A stretch of 64,000 nucleotides of DNA from Acidimicrobiales bacterium (GCA_029246685.1 JAQWMR010000006.1:18528-82527), one strand, 5' to 3'. Shown: positions 29,456 to 41,011, counted from the first letter of the stretch. Program-made: numbers and translations. The notes: generated by a model from the letters alone, not told the origin.

Positions 29456-29869
29456 TCAGGGTGAGGCGGCCTCTTCGACGTTGCGCATGAAATCGGCCGA
29501 ACGGACGAAGTAGTCCTCGACCGCGTCGAGCACGATCTCGGGTGTTTCGCGTGATTCCGCAGTTTCTCGCAGGGCCGCGAGCATGTGCCGAAGCCATGCG
29601 TCGCGCGCCGCGATGTCGACCGCGAACGGCGCATGGCGCATCCGTAGCCGAGGGTGCCCCCGGTGGTCGCTGTAGGTCGTGGGCCCGCCCCAGTACTGCA
29701 CCAGAAACATCGCCAGCCGGGCCTTCGCTCCGGCCAGATCGTTCGGGTACATGGGCCGCAGCAACTCGTCCTGCTCGACGCCGGCGTAGAACCGTTCCAC
29801 GAGCTCCGCGAAGAAGTCGCTGCCGACGACATCGTGGACGCTCAGCTGCTCGGGTTCGGGCTCGGACAC
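29456..29869 (-). CDS. glbO: Group II truncated haemoglobin
   Basis: 137 aa. It contains the trHbO signature [20 protein letters not shown] and [10 protein letters not shown], which supplies the proximal His, and a B-helix [16 protein letters not shown] with Tyr. Such globins bind O2 very tightly and are linked to oxygen or redox chemistry at membranes. Downstream lies HU; upstream, 54 bp away, ends the macrodomain/thioredoxin ORF. No regulation is visible. Confidence 0.9.
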   Translation of the reverse strand: MSEPEPEQLSVHDVVGSDFFAELVERFYAGVEQDELLRPMYPNDLAGAKARLAMFLVQYWGGPTTYSDHRGHPRLRMRHAPFAVDIAARDAWLRHMLAALRETAESRETPEIVLDAVEDYFVRSADFMRNVEEAASP

Positions 29870-29923
29870 GTCGCTGACGCTATCGGTGCGCCGGGGCGAC
29901 AGTTTGAATCGGCGGCAGCCGAG

Positions 29924-30565
29924 CTAGCTCACGCCGAAGAGCACGGCGATACGGTTGCGGAGCGAGCCCTCGTTTATTGCGCCGTTGTTCACATCCACCA
30001 GCCGGCCGTTGGCGTCGTAGAACGCCGTGATCGGCATGCCGGTTCCGCCGAGGCTCCCGTGCAAGCCGGAACCGTTGGCCCGCGACCCGTTTATGTCTCG
30101 GGCGATCGGCCAGTCGTCCACCCCGTGGTCGTCCGCCAGCCGGCGCCAATCTCCCGTCTCCTGGGAGTTCACGAGCACGAACTGGTCCTGGTCCCCGAGA
30201 TCCTCCTCCACCGCGTCGAACGCGGGGAGTTCGCCCTCACACGCCGGGCACCAGTCGGCGTAGAAGTTGAGCACGACCGGCTGCCCCTGGAACTCAGCGA
30301 GAGTGATCCGCCCGTCGCCATCCGGATCGTTGTCCCGAACCGACAGATCCCACGTCGCCACGGCATCCCCTGGTTCACAACCGCCTTGGCGAGCCCGGAT
30401 GGTCTGGCACTCGGCAAGGATTGCCGGTCCTCCGACCCGGTGAATGGCGCCATCCACGCCGCTACCGCCGGGGAGCGATGAGTTCGCTGCGTTGACGATG
30501 GCGTCGGCCTCGACGAGCGCGATGTCGCCTCGAGCCACCGCATGTCTCGTCGGTTGATCGCTCAC
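29924..30565 (-). CDS. Chimeric ORF: macrodomain N-terminus joined in frame to TlpA-like thioredoxin
   Basis: 213 aa. Residues 1-70 ([20 protein letters not shown], then [20 protein letters not shown] and [12 protein letters not shown]) are the first half of an Appr-1''-p/ADP-ribose macrodomain, which normally spans ~170 residues. The sequence then changes without a linker to a TlpA/ResA-like thioredoxin ([20 protein letters not shown] with CPAC, later [14 protein letters not shown]), which lacks its usual secretion signal. The junction is near 30350. The GTG start overlaps the upstream hydratase stop (GTGA). It looks like two genes fused by a deletion; a genuine fusion is possible but would leave a half macrodomain. 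Confidence 0.65.
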   Translation of the reverse strand: MSDQPTRHAVARGDIALVEADAIVNAANSSLPGGSGVDGAIHRVGGPAILAECQTIRARQGGCEPGDAVATWDLSVRDNDPDGDGRITLAEFQGQPVVLNFYADWCPACEGELPAFDAVEEDLGDQDQFVLVNSQETGDWRRLADDHGVDDWPIARDINGSRANGSGLHGSLGGTGMPITAFYDANGRLVDVNNGAINEGSLRNRIAVLFGVS

Positions 30566-31332
30566 TCGGCAGCCGAGTTGCCGTCGCGTTCGCCCTTGAC
30601 GAATGCGTCGCGGGCTTCGTCGCCGAGGCCGTGCAGGTTCAGCTCGAATGTGAATCCCTGCTCGTAGCGGTAGCTGCGGACCGGGTCGTCGTCGATACCG
30701 ATGAGCGACTTCTTGGCCGCGCGCATCACGGTCGGGTGCTTCGACGCCATCACTCGTGCGACGTCGCGTGCCGTGTCCATCAACTCGCTCAGTGGAACGA
30801 CGCGCAGGACGGTCCCCCAGGCTTCGAGCTTCTCGGCTTCGACCGGCTCGCAGCTGTAGAGCATCCAGCGCAGGTGCTTCTCGGGCACGAGGCGGCCGAG
30901 GTGGGTGGCCGCGCCGAGCGCGCCGTTGTCGATCTCCGGGAGCCCAAACCGAACGCCCTCGGCCGCCACGACGACGTCCGCCGATCCGGCGAGACCGATC
31001 CCGGTGCCGAGGCAGAAGTCGTTGACCGCACACACGACAGGCACGGCGCATTCGTAGACGGCACGGAAGGCCTCGTAGCAGGCCGTGTTGACGCCGATGA
31101 TTCCTTCGTTGCCCGGGAGCGTCTGCATCTCCTTGATGTCGACGCCGGCGCAGAACCCGTTGCCGGTCGCGGTGAGAATGACAGCCTGGATCTCCGGCTG
31201 ACCCTTCACGCCGTCGAGCACCTCAGCGATTCGCTGTGTGTCGGCGATCGAGAGCGCGTTGACCTTCGGGTTGTCCATCACCAGCTCGAGAACGCCGTCC
31301 TCGTTGAGCGACTCGTGGATGGTCACTTGCAC
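30562..31332 (-). CDS. Enoyl-CoA hydratase/isomerase family protein, EchA20-like
   Basis: 256 aa crotonase fold. The pattern [13 protein letters not shown], then [40 protein letters not shown] with [17 protein letters not shown], and the tail [20 protein letters not shown] resembles M. tuberculosis EchA20 (Rv3550), which hydrolyses a ring-D intermediate in cholesterol degradation. I recall this from the family; alignment should confirm it. The start may be GTG 31332 or GTG 31326 (the latter overlaps the thiolase stop as GTGA). It is cotranscribed with a DUF35 protein and a thiolase-like enzyme. Confidence 0.82.
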   Translation of the reverse strand: MQVTIHESLNEDGVLELVMDNPKVNALSIADTQRIAEVLDGVKGQPEIQAVILTATGNGFCAGVDIKEMQTLPGNEGIIGVNTACYEAFRAVYECAVPVVCAVNDFCLGTGIGLAGSADVVVAAEGVRFGLPEIDNGALGAATHLGRLVPEKHLRWMLYSCEPVEAEKLEAWGTVLRVVPLSELMDTARDVARVMASKHPTVMRAAKKSLIGIDDDPVRSYRYEQGFTFELNLHGLGDEARDAFVKGERDGNSAAE

Positions 31333-32510
31333 ACCAGCACGCTGGAACCGTGGCCGAACAGGCCCTGGTTGGCCGTAACACCGACCGAGGCACCCTCGAC
31401 CTGACGGCCCTCAGCCTGTCCTCGCAACTGCCAGGTAAGCTCACACACCTGGGCGATCGCCTGCGCTGGCACGGCTTCGCCGAACGCTCCGAGGCCGCCG
31501 GACGGGTTGACCGGAAGACGGCCCCCGATCGTGGTGACACCGTCGTTGAGCAGCTTCTCGGCCTCGCCCTCGGCACAGAAGCCGAGTTGCTCGTACCAGT
31601 CGAGCTCCAGTGCCGACGAGAGGTCGTAAACCTCGGCGACATCCACGTCGTCCGGGCCAAGCCCGGCTTCCGCGTAGACCCGGTCGCCGATCGACTGCTT
31701 GAAGCCGCGGTCCGGACGGCTCGTGGCGCCCGCCGAATCCGTCGCGATGTACGGCAGGTCGATGACCGTGTCGGGGAACGTGGGCGTAACCGTGGAGATA
31801 CCGGCGACGCGCACCGGGTCGGCATGGCCGTGGGCCTTGGCGTACTCCATGGAGGACACGACGATCGCCGCGCCACCATCAGACGTCGCGCAGATATCGA
31901 GCAGCCGCAGGGGGTCTGACACGACCGGCGAGTTGTTCACGTCATCGATGTCGTATTCCTTGGTGAACCGCGCCCGGGGGTTGTGCACGGAGTGACGGGA
32001 GTTCTTCACCTTCACCCGGGCGAAGTCGTCGGTCGTCGCCCCGTACAGGTCCATCCGACGCCGGGCCTGGAGCCCGAAGTACACCGGGTTGGTCGCACCG
32101 ACCAGCTTGAACCGAAGCCAGTCCATGTCGTCGGGTCGGTCGCCCTCATTCGGAGCGAGGAAACCCTTGGGCGTCGTGTCGGCACCGATGATCAGAGCGA
32201 CGTCGGTCGCACCCGAGAGGATCTGGCCGCGAGCGACCTGCAGCGCGGTGGCGCCGGAGGCACACGCCGCGTAGGACGAGGCAACTTGCGCGCCGTTGAA
32301 CCCAAGGGCCTGGGCGAACGTCGAGCCGGCCACGTAGCCGGGGTAACCGCAGCGGACAGTGATCGCGCCACTGACGAAACCGACGTCGTTCCAGTCCACG
32401 CCGGCATCGTCGAGCGCCTCACGGGCGGCCAACGACCCGTAGTCGACGAAGTTGCGCCCCCACTTGCCCCAGGGGTGCATGCCGACACCGAGGATTGCGA
32501 TCTCTTCCAT
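31323..32510 (-). CDS. Thiolase-like protein (SCP2/lipid-transfer thiolase family)
   Basis: 395 aa. N-terminus EEIAILGVGMHPWGKWGRNF and core AQVASSYAACASGATALQVA give the nucleophile-region Cys; the C-terminal NPSGGLGAFGEAVPAQAIAQ and TANQGLFGHGSSV replace the usual GHPxGATG and CxG motifs, as in SCP2-type thiolases and Ltp aldolases. Such proteins act with a DUF35 partner; Ltp2 with the ChsH2 DUF35 domain performs retro-aldol cleavage of steroid side chains, and BbsAB is a thiolase of the same kind. A thiolase or aldolase role here is inference. The start overlaps the DUF35 stop by 1 nt (TGATG). Confidence 0.85.
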   Translation of the reverse strand: MEEIAILGVGMHPWGKWGRNFVDYGSLAAREALDDAGVDWNDVGFVSGAITVRCGYPGYVAGSTFAQALGFNGAQVASSYAACASGATALQVARGQILSGATDVALIIGADTTPKGFLAPNEGDRPDDMDWLRFKLVGATNPVYFGLQARRRMDLYGATTDDFARVKVKNSRHSVHNPRARFTKEYDIDDVNNSPVVSDPLRLLDICATSDGGAAIVVSSMEYAKAHGHADPVRVAGISTVTPTFPDTVIDLPYIATDSAGATSRPDRGFKQSIGDRVYAEAGLGPDDVDVAEVYDLSSALELDWYEQLGFCAEGEAEKLLNDGVTTIGGRLPVNPSGGLGAFGEAVPAQAIAQVCELTWQLRGQAEGRQVEGASVGVTANQGLFGHGSSVLVCK

Positions 32511-32944
32511 CAGTTGCTCTCCTCGACGGGCTTCCACTTCCACACCACGTACTCGTTCTCGTCGTCCTCATAGAGCGTGTCGACCACCAGTTCCACCTCG
32601 GTGCCGATCGTCAGATCGTCGGGCGTGATGCCCTGCACGCACTGCCCGAGAATCACCATCTGCTCCTTCTCGAGCTCGACTGCAGCGACCGTGATCGGTT
32701 CGTAAGGATCGGTGTTGGCCACGAACGGAGGGGGCGGCGTGTAGTCCGACGACGTGTAAGACCAGACCTTGCCGCGCCGGCTCAAGAGCACTTCCTCGAG
32801 CTCCGCTCCGAGCGCCGCCGGATCGCCGCCGGCGACGTGCTTCGGGAAGAAATAGGTGTCTCGGCCGGGAACCTTGCCACCGATCAGGTGGGGTTCGTCG
32901 TCCATGGTGAACATGCCTTCGACTGCCGGCACTCTCGTCTTCAC
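32510..32944 (-). CDS. DUF35 OB-fold protein, partner of thiolase, lacking zinc-ribbon cysteines
   Basis: 144 aa. The OB-fold half (VWSYTSSDYTPPPPFVANTD, VELEKEQMVILGQCV, GTEVELVVDTLYED) matches DUF35/ChsH2-C proteins. The N-terminal rubredoxin-like knuckle, normally two CxxC pairs, is DTYFFPKHVAGGDPAALGAE with no Cys, so zinc is probably not bound. GTG 32944 has AAGGGGG just upstream. It is the first gene of the operon and faces a divergent gene across a candidate operator. Confidence 0.8.
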   Translation of the reverse strand: MKTRVPAVEGMFTMDDEPHLIGGKVPGRDTYFFPKHVAGGDPAALGAELEEVLLSRRGKVWSYTSSDYTPPPPFVANTDPYEPITVAAVELEKEQMVILGQCVQGITPDDLTIGTEVELVVDTLYEDDENEYVVWKWKPVEESN

Positions 32945-32960
32945 GGGTCCCCCTTGGGAA

Positions 32961-32977
32961 TCTGACACTCCGTCAGA
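32961..32977. promoter_or_regulatory. Inverted repeat TCTGAC-N5-GTCAGA in a divergent promoter region
   Basis: The six-base arms are a perfect inverted repeat and lie in the 55 bp between the divergent starts at 32944 (minus) and 33000 (plus). The size and symmetry fit a TetR-type operator able to control both genes. No regulator gene is adjacent. Confidence 0.5.
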
Positions 32978-32999
32978 GTACCGGTTAGCGTCCGCGGTC

Positions 33000-34142
33000 A
33001 TGAACGCCAGCGTTCCCCGTCCCAGCCAGCACAACCAGAGCATCTCCAGCTGGGACGACTACCCCGTTCACCAGACTTCGGAGTACATCCGCCACACCGC
33101 GACCAGCGATCGCAACTTCTACGACCGCTACTACTTCAATCTGCATTCGAGCTCCGACGAGTACTTCGCGATCTTCGGACTGGGGCAGTACCCGAACCTG
33201 GGGACCACCGACACGTTCCTCGCCGTGACTCGTGGCGACGAACAACGGGTGATGCGCGCCTCGAAGCCGCTGACCGACCGTATGGACATCTCCGTCGGCC
33301 CCTTGCGCATCGAGATCATCGAACCACTCACCAAGCTGCGCGTCGTCGTCGAACCCAACGACGCCGATGTGTCCATGGACATCACATGGACCGGAAGCCA
33401 CCCCGCGTTCGAGGAGCCCCGCCAGTACCTGCGCAGCCGCGGCACTGTGGTGTTCGACACTCAGCGCTTCGCGCAGTGCGGCCGATGGGAAGGCTCAATC
33501 ACGATCGGCGATGAGACGTTCGCCGTCACACCCGATATCTGCGGCGGCTCCCGCGATCGGTCCTGGGGTGTCCGCCCGGTCGGCGAGAAGCAGCCGGACG
33601 GGATCCGCCAGGACCTCAGCGTCATGGCCGGGATGTGGAACTACATGCCTATGGACTTCGGCGACCATTCGATCATCTACATGTGTCACGAGGAGCCGTC
33701 GGAGGACCGACCGCTCGAAGAGGCGATGCGCGTCTGGAAGGACCCGGCCCGCGAGCCCGAGTGGCTCGGCGCCCCGCAGTGGGACCACGACATGATCTCT
33801 GGCACGCGCCTCCTCTCCGGGAGCCGCATCACCTTCCCCGAGGCCCCTGAAGGCCCGATCACGGTGACGTGCAAGCCGTTGCTCACCAATTTCATCTCGA
33901 TGGGCACCGGCTACGGGATGGACGAGGACTGGCGCCACGGCATGTGGCAGGGCGAGGACGAGGTGGTCCAAGCGCTACAGATGAGCGTCGACGAGATCCG
34001 GCCGATCGCCCAGTACGGGGTGGTCGACTCCGTTGGTGAGTTCACCTACGACGGCAGGACCGGCTACGGCCTGTACGAGCATGGCTTCTTCGGCCCGTTC
34101 GAAAAGATGAAGCTCGACGACGGCTCGGCCGTCCATCCGTAG
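33000..34142 (+). CDS. Conserved hypothetical protein, lipocalin/AttH-like beta-rich
   Basis: 380 aa, no signal peptide. It opens with DDYPVHQTSEYIRHTATSDR, then alternating beta-strand sequence rich in Trp, Tyr and acidic residues, including GSRDRSWGVRPVG and GTGYGMDEDWRHGMWQGED. This style resembles the DUF7064/7065 or AttH/CrtC-like lipocalin families that accompany steroid and acyl-CoA genes in Actinobacteria; I cannot assign an activity. It diverges from the DUF35-thiolase-hydratase operon and probably shares its operator, which suggests a related pathway. Confidence 0.7.
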   Translation: MNASVPRPSQHNQSISSWDDYPVHQTSEYIRHTATSDRNFYDRYYFNLHSSSDEYFAIFGLGQYPNLGTTDTFLAVTRGDEQRVMRASKPLTDRMDISVGPLRIEIIEPLTKLRVVVEPNDADVSMDITWTGSHPAFEEPRQYLRSRGTVVFDTQRFAQCGRWEGSITIGDETFAVTPDICGGSRDRSWGVRPVGEKQPDGIRQDLSVMAGMWNYMPMDFGDHSIIYMCHEEPSEDRPLEEAMRVWKDPAREPEWLGAPQWDHDMISGTRLLSGSRITFPEAPEGPITVTCKPLLTNFISMGTGYGMDEDWRHGMWQGEDEVVQALQMSVDEIRPIAQYGVVDSVGEFTYDGRTGYGLYEHGFFGPFEKMKLDDGSAVHP

Positions 34143-34189
34143 CGCCGCGGCCGCTCCCCCGTTGGCCGCGTCCTAGCCTGAAGCGGACC

Positions 34190-35023
34190 ATGGCTCCGCT
34201 GCCACCACCGCCACCTCCACCGCCGGGCCGCGCCGGAGGGACCCCCGCGCCGCCCCCGCCGATCATCGAGGAGGTTGGCGAGATCGGAGTCGTCACTAAC
34301 GCCTACGACCATGCTCAGCAGCGGTGGGGCGTCCCCGATGCGTTCATCACGATCGCGATCTGGTTCGGCGTCGGGATCGCCCTCTCGATCGTCGCGGTCA
34401 TCCTGGGCGGCATCCCGGACACCGGTGACGCCATCCCCACCGGTGCGTGGCTTCCCGCCCTCCTCCTTGTTCCACCGCTTTGCCAGCTCGTCTACCTCCG
34501 ACGCCTCAGCCGCCGCCACGGTGCCGGGTTCGGTGCTGACTACCAACTCCGCTTCCGCCGCTACGACGTGCTGACCGGGCTTCTTCTCGCATTCATGGCG
34601 TTCGTCCTGGCGGCGATCGTCCTCATCGCGATGAGTGCGCTCGGGTTCGACCAGCCGAGCGCGGCGGCCGCTGAACTCGCCACAGACGCGGGCGACGACA
34701 CGGGGTTGACCGTTTGGCTTGTGATCTTCGCCGTCGGCGGCGCCTTCCTGATCCCGGTGATCGAGGAGCTCGTCTACCGCGGCGTCCTCTGGAGCACGTT
34801 CGAGAAGCGGGGGGTGAACAACATCGTCACGCTGTTCGTCACCACCACGATCTTCGCGGCGATCCATTTCGAGCCGCAGCGATTCTTCGTCCTGTTCGGC
34901 ATCGGCCTCGCGATTGGCGTCGGGCGGCTCGCTACCGGCCGCATCATGGCGAGCATCATCGCCCACGGATTGATCAACACCATCGGCATGATCGCGGTGC
35001 TCGCAGAGATCGCCGGAGATTGA
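34190..35023 (+). CDS. CPBP-family (CAAX-like) intramembrane metalloprotease
   Basis: 277 aa. A Pro-rich cytoplasmic head (residues 3-25) is followed by about seven membrane helices. The protease motifs are PVIEELVYRGVLW (EExxxR), AAIHFEPQRF (FxxxH-like) and IIAHGLINTIG (second His). Such proteins are prenyl-protein proteases or immunity/processing factors; the substrate is unknown. It stands alone, 50 bp before the glycine riboswitch. Confidence 0.88.
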   Translation: MAPLPPPPPPPPGRAGGTPAPPPPIIEEVGEIGVVTNAYDHAQQRWGVPDAFITIAIWFGVGIALSIVAVILGGIPDTGDAIPTGAWLPALLLVPPLCQLVYLRRLSRRHGAGFGADYQLRFRRYDVLTGLLLAFMAFVLAAIVLIAMSALGFDQPSAAAAELATDAGDDTGLTVWLVIFAVGGAFLIPVIEELVYRGVLWSTFEKRGVNNIVTLFVTTTIFAAIHFEPQRFFVLFGIGLAIGVGRLATGRIMASIIAHGLINTIGMIAVLAEIAGD

Positions 35024-35073
35024 TGCACGGTTGACTGACTGCCGACGGGTATCCTCGGCGTCACGTCGTCTGT

Positions 35074-35265
35074 CACGGCGGGAGAGCGTCAACCGAGCCT
35101 CGGCTCGAGCGGCCGCCGAAGGAGCAACCTCCCCGGGAACCTCTCAGGCACCCCGACCGCGGTGACGTGGACGTCTCGGGAGAGTGATGGTTTCGTGCCA
35201 TCCGCCGAAGGGGAAAGCGCCGATCGCCGGCGTGAAGCTCTCAGGCCACCGGACCGAGCGGGGAA
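35074..35265 (+). promoter_or_regulatory. Tandem glycine riboswitch (two aptamers) upstream of gcvP
   Basis: Aptamer 1 (about 35076-35163) has GGGAGAGC, CCGAAGGAGCAACC and CTCTCAGGCACCCCGACCG. Aptamer 2 (about 35173-35260) has GGGAGAGTG, CCGCCGAAGGGGAAAGCGCC and CTCTCAGGCCACCGGACCGAG. These are the conserved glycine-aptamer blocks, and a short linker joins the two units. The gcvP ATG lies about 30 bp beyond. Glycine binding normally switches on glycine cleavage genes. Confidence 0.95.
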
Positions 35266-35292
35266 CCGACTGCGACCACGCCGGGAGTTCCC

Positions 35293-38178
<2,886 letters not shown>

Positions 38179-38186
38179 AGACTCCG

Positions 38187-38844
38187 CTACAGCATCGTCA
38201 GTGTCGCGGCGATGCTCCCGACGAGAGCGACTTCTTCGTCGGTGAGTAAGCCGGCCTTGGTGACGACCAACTCGATTCCGTACTCGTCGTGGCTTCCATT
38301 GATCCCGCCGGCGACACCGAACTGATCGAACTTCATCGCGTCGCTGAACCCCGGGATGTCGACGGCGGTCAGGTTCTCGCAGATGCCCGGCCCGTCGCAC
38401 GCCCCGAACGGTGACGGCGAGCCGAACGTGATGTCGAGCTCGCTGTCTGGGCTCTTCTTCGTGAATCCGTCGAATCCGGGAATCGGGCTGTCGAGCACCG
38501 TGCAGAACCAGGAGTCGTCCGGCGCAACTGCGCCCACACTCTCCGTCTCCATCACGCAGTCGCCGAGCGAGACGATGTCGTCGAGCATGTCCGGGTCGAA
38601 GTCCTTGTCACCGATGATGTCGTCGTCACCGGTCGCGTTGTTGTCGACACCACCGTCGCCGCCGTCACCCGAGCCGTCGTCGTCACCGGATCCACCATCA
38701 CCGCCGGAGCCGCCGTCCCGCCGTCCCGCCGTCATCATCAGTCGGGACGAACCCGCCCGTCTCGGTGTCGTCGCTGCTGTCGTCGCCACACGCTGCCGCC
38801 ACCAGCACGGTCGCCACTAGCACCACCAGAACCCGCTTCATCAT
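38187..38844 (-). pseudogene. Acidic lipoprotein interrupted by a frameshift in a GGCGGGAC tandem repeat
   Basis: From ATG 38844 the frame gives a lipoprotein signal (MMKRVLVVLVATVLVAAACG) with lipobox VAAC and an acidic tail, then runs to a stop near 38719. The rest of the protein (GSGGDGGSGDDDGSGDGGDG linker, then a ~150-residue domain with FDPDMLDDIVSLGDCVMETE, CTVLDSPIPGFDGF and CDGPGICENLTAVD) is in another frame ending at 38187. The switch occurs around an 8-bp GGCGGGAC repeated twice, where loss of 1 nt or gain of 2 nt would do it. The four Cys of the domain suggest an extracellular disulphide protein of unknown function. Slippage in vivo or a sequencing error are both possible. Confidence 0.6.
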
Positions 38845-38940
38845 GTTTCGCCGCCTCGGTTGAAATGTGAACGGAGTTTAGGAACACCCGCTGACCCGTT
38901 GTCTGGCTCCCCCGGAATGCCAACGGGTAGTTTCCCGGTC

Positions 38941-39756
38941 ATGGCCGATGATCAGACCAACAACGACCTCCTCGTCGAGCGCGACGGGCACATCATGATC
39001 CTCACGATGAATCGCCCCGAGCGGTTCAACGCGCTGTCCGGCGCAATGCTGATCCGGATGTACGACGCGTACGAGGAAGCGTCCAACGACGTGGACATCC
39101 GCTGCATCGTCGTCACCGGCTCAGGTGGCAACTTCTGTGCCGGTGCTGATCTGCGGGCGATGGCCGGCGACGCGAAGGACGGCGACCCGATGGACACCGC
39201 GTCGCGGATGGCCGAGGACCCGGACATCGTCTACAAGGCGCTGTTTCGGCACTACCGACCGACCAAGCCGATCGTCGCAGCCGTCGAGGGCGTGGCCATC
39301 GCCGGCGGCACGGAGTTGCTCCAGGCCATGGAGATCCGTGTCGCAGGCGAGAGCGCCCGGTTCGGGGTGAGCGAGGCTCGCTGGTCGCTGTACCCGATGG
39401 GCGGGTCCGCAGTTCGACTCCCCCGCCAGATCCCCTACACGCAGGCGGCGGAGATCCTCTTGACCGGCAAACACCTCCTCGCACCGGAGGCGAAGGAGAT
39501 CGGGCTCATTGGTCATGTCGTGCCGGACGGCGAGGCGCTGGAGAAGGCACTGGAAATCGCTCGGGTCGTCGCCGAGAACGGTCCCCTCTCGACGGCAGCC
39601 ATCACTCGCACGCTTCACGAGTGCGATGGCATGGAGTTGGACGACGCGCTCCGTCATGAGTGGGACTACGGTCAAGCGGTCTTCGCGAGCAACGATGCCA
39701 AGGAAGGGCCGAAGGCGTTCGCGGAGAAGCGATCGCCCAAGTTCACCGGCACGTGA
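38941..39756 (+). CDS. Enoyl-CoA hydratase/isomerase family protein
   Basis: 271 aa. The oxyanion-hole segments GGNFCAGADLRAM and AVEGVAIAGGTELLQAME are present; the active-site glutamate region reads GVSEARWSLYPMGGSAVRLP, close to steroid-associated crotonases of the EchA19 group. Its product is probably a 3-hydroxyacyl-CoA. ATG 38941 is chosen because it gives the usual short N-terminus (MADDQTNNDLLVERDGHIMI). The LLM oxidoreductase follows after a KstR-like palindrome, so the two are probably not a simple operon. Confidence 0.87.
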   Translation: MADDQTNNDLLVERDGHIMILTMNRPERFNALSGAMLIRMYDAYEEASNDVDIRCIVVTGSGGNFCAGADLRAMAGDAKDGDPMDTASRMAEDPDIVYKALFRHYRPTKPIVAAVEGVAIAGGTELLQAMEIRVAGESARFGVSEARWSLYPMGGSAVRLPRQIPYTQAAEILLTGKHLLAPEAKEIGLIGHVVPDGEALEKALEIARVVAENGPLSTAAITRTLHECDGMELDDALRHEWDYGQAVFASNDAKEGPKAFAEKRSPKFTGT

Positions 39757-39774
39757 CGTCGCGATATAGTCAAA

Positions 39775-39790
39775 CCAGAACGCGTTCTAG
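39775..39790. promoter_or_regulatory. KstR-like palindromic operator
   Basis: CCAGAACGCGTTCTAG contains a perfect 12-bp palindrome (39777-39788) and fits the published KstR motif TnnAACnnGTTnnA at all fixed positions except the first T. It lies 16 bp before the LLM oxidoreductase start, where repressor binding would block transcription. Confidence 0.6.
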
Positions 39791-39805
39791 TTTTAGGAGC
39801 ACCTG

Positions 39806-41011
39806 ATGGAGTTCGGTCTTTTCTTCAACGGCTACTTGCCGGGCCCGGCCGCGCACGACCCCGAGTCCGAGCACTTGATGCTCATGCGCGAGGCCGAATA
39901 TGCGATCCACGCGGACAACTTCAACTGGAAGTACACCTGGTTCGGCGAGCACCACGCCCTCACCGAGTACAGCCACATGTCGGCCCCGTCGCCGTTCATG
40001 GGATACGTCGCCGCCAAGACCGAACGCATTCACATCGGCTCGGCGATCACCTCCTTCCCGACCACCAAGGAACACCCGGTTCGCTTCGCCGAACGCGCTG
40101 CCATGCTCGATCACCTCAGCGAAGGTCGATTCGAGTTCGGAACCGGCCGCGGTGCGGGCAGCCACGAGGTCGCCAGCTTCAACGGCACCGACCTCAGCCA
40201 GACCAAGGCCATGTGGGACGAAGTCGCCCACGAGATTCCCCGCATGTGGGAACAGAAGGACTACACCCACGACGGCGAGCACTTCTCGGTGCCCACTCCC
40301 CACAACGTCCTGCCGAAGCCCTACGGAAAGGGCCACCCACCGATCTGGGTAGCATGCGGCAACCCGGCGACGTTCGCCAAGGCCGGCAGCCACGGCATCG
40401 GCGCCATTGCGTTCAACTTCGAGCCGATCCACAACATGAAGGGCCGCGTGGAGGCCTACAAGGAAGCGTCGGAGAGCGTGACCGACCAGATCGGCCAGTA
40501 CCAGAACAACAACGTCATGATGACCAACGCCGTCATCTGCCTCGAGGACCGCGAAGAGGCCCGAGCGATGGCCAAGCGCAACCTCCGCGGCTACCGGGTC
40601 ACCATGGTGAACCTGTACCACGACTCGATGCCGCAGAGCCCTGACGCCATCGTGTGGCCCAACCAGCGCGATCGCTTCGAGCTCGACGACGAGACGCTCG
40701 ACATGGCGATCGAGGGTGGCTTCATGCTGTGCGGAAACCCGGAGGAAGTCTGCGAGCAGGTCGTCGCCTACCAGGACGTCGGCTGCGACCAGGTCGTGTT
40801 CGGCACGCCGGACGAGGGCTACACCCACGACCAGACGATCGAGATGATCGAGACGTTCGGCAAGCACGTGATCCCCGAGTTCGACAAGGACCCGGTCCAC
40901 AGCACCACTCGCTACCGCGAGAACGCCGTTCGCCAGTTCCCCATGTTCAACGGCGAGATCGACCCGGTGGTCGACCAGGCACAGCCGCCGGAGTTCCCCA
41001 TCAAGCTCTGA
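39806..41011 (+). CDS. LLM-class flavin-dependent oxidoreductase
   Basis: 401 aa luciferase-like TIM barrel. MEFGLFFNGYLPGPAAHDPE, TWFGEHHALTEYSHM, IGSAITSFPTTKEHPVRFAE and GRFEFGTGRGAGSHE are the usual family blocks. The cofactor (FMN or F420) and the substrate cannot be told from the sequence. TTTTAGGAGC gives a good ribosome site before ATG 39806. A KstR-like operator overlaps its promoter region, which suggests control by steroid-type acyl-CoA signals. Confidence 0.88.
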   Translation: MEFGLFFNGYLPGPAAHDPESEHLMLMREAEYAIHADNFNWKYTWFGEHHALTEYSHMSAPSPFMGYVAAKTERIHIGSAITSFPTTKEHPVRFAERAAMLDHLSEGRFEFGTGRGAGSHEVASFNGTDLSQTKAMWDEVAHEIPRMWEQKDYTHDGEHFSVPTPHNVLPKPYGKGHPPIWVACGNPATFAKAGSHGIGAIAFNFEPIHNMKGRVEAYKEASESVTDQIGQYQNNNVMMTNAVICLEDREEARAMAKRNLRGYRVTMVNLYHDSMPQSPDAIVWPNQRDRFELDDETLDMAIEGGFMLCGNPEEVCEQVVAYQDVGCDQVVFGTPDEGYTHDQTIEMIETFGKHVIPEFDKDPVHSTTRYRENAVRQFPMFNGEIDPVVDQAQPPEFPIKL

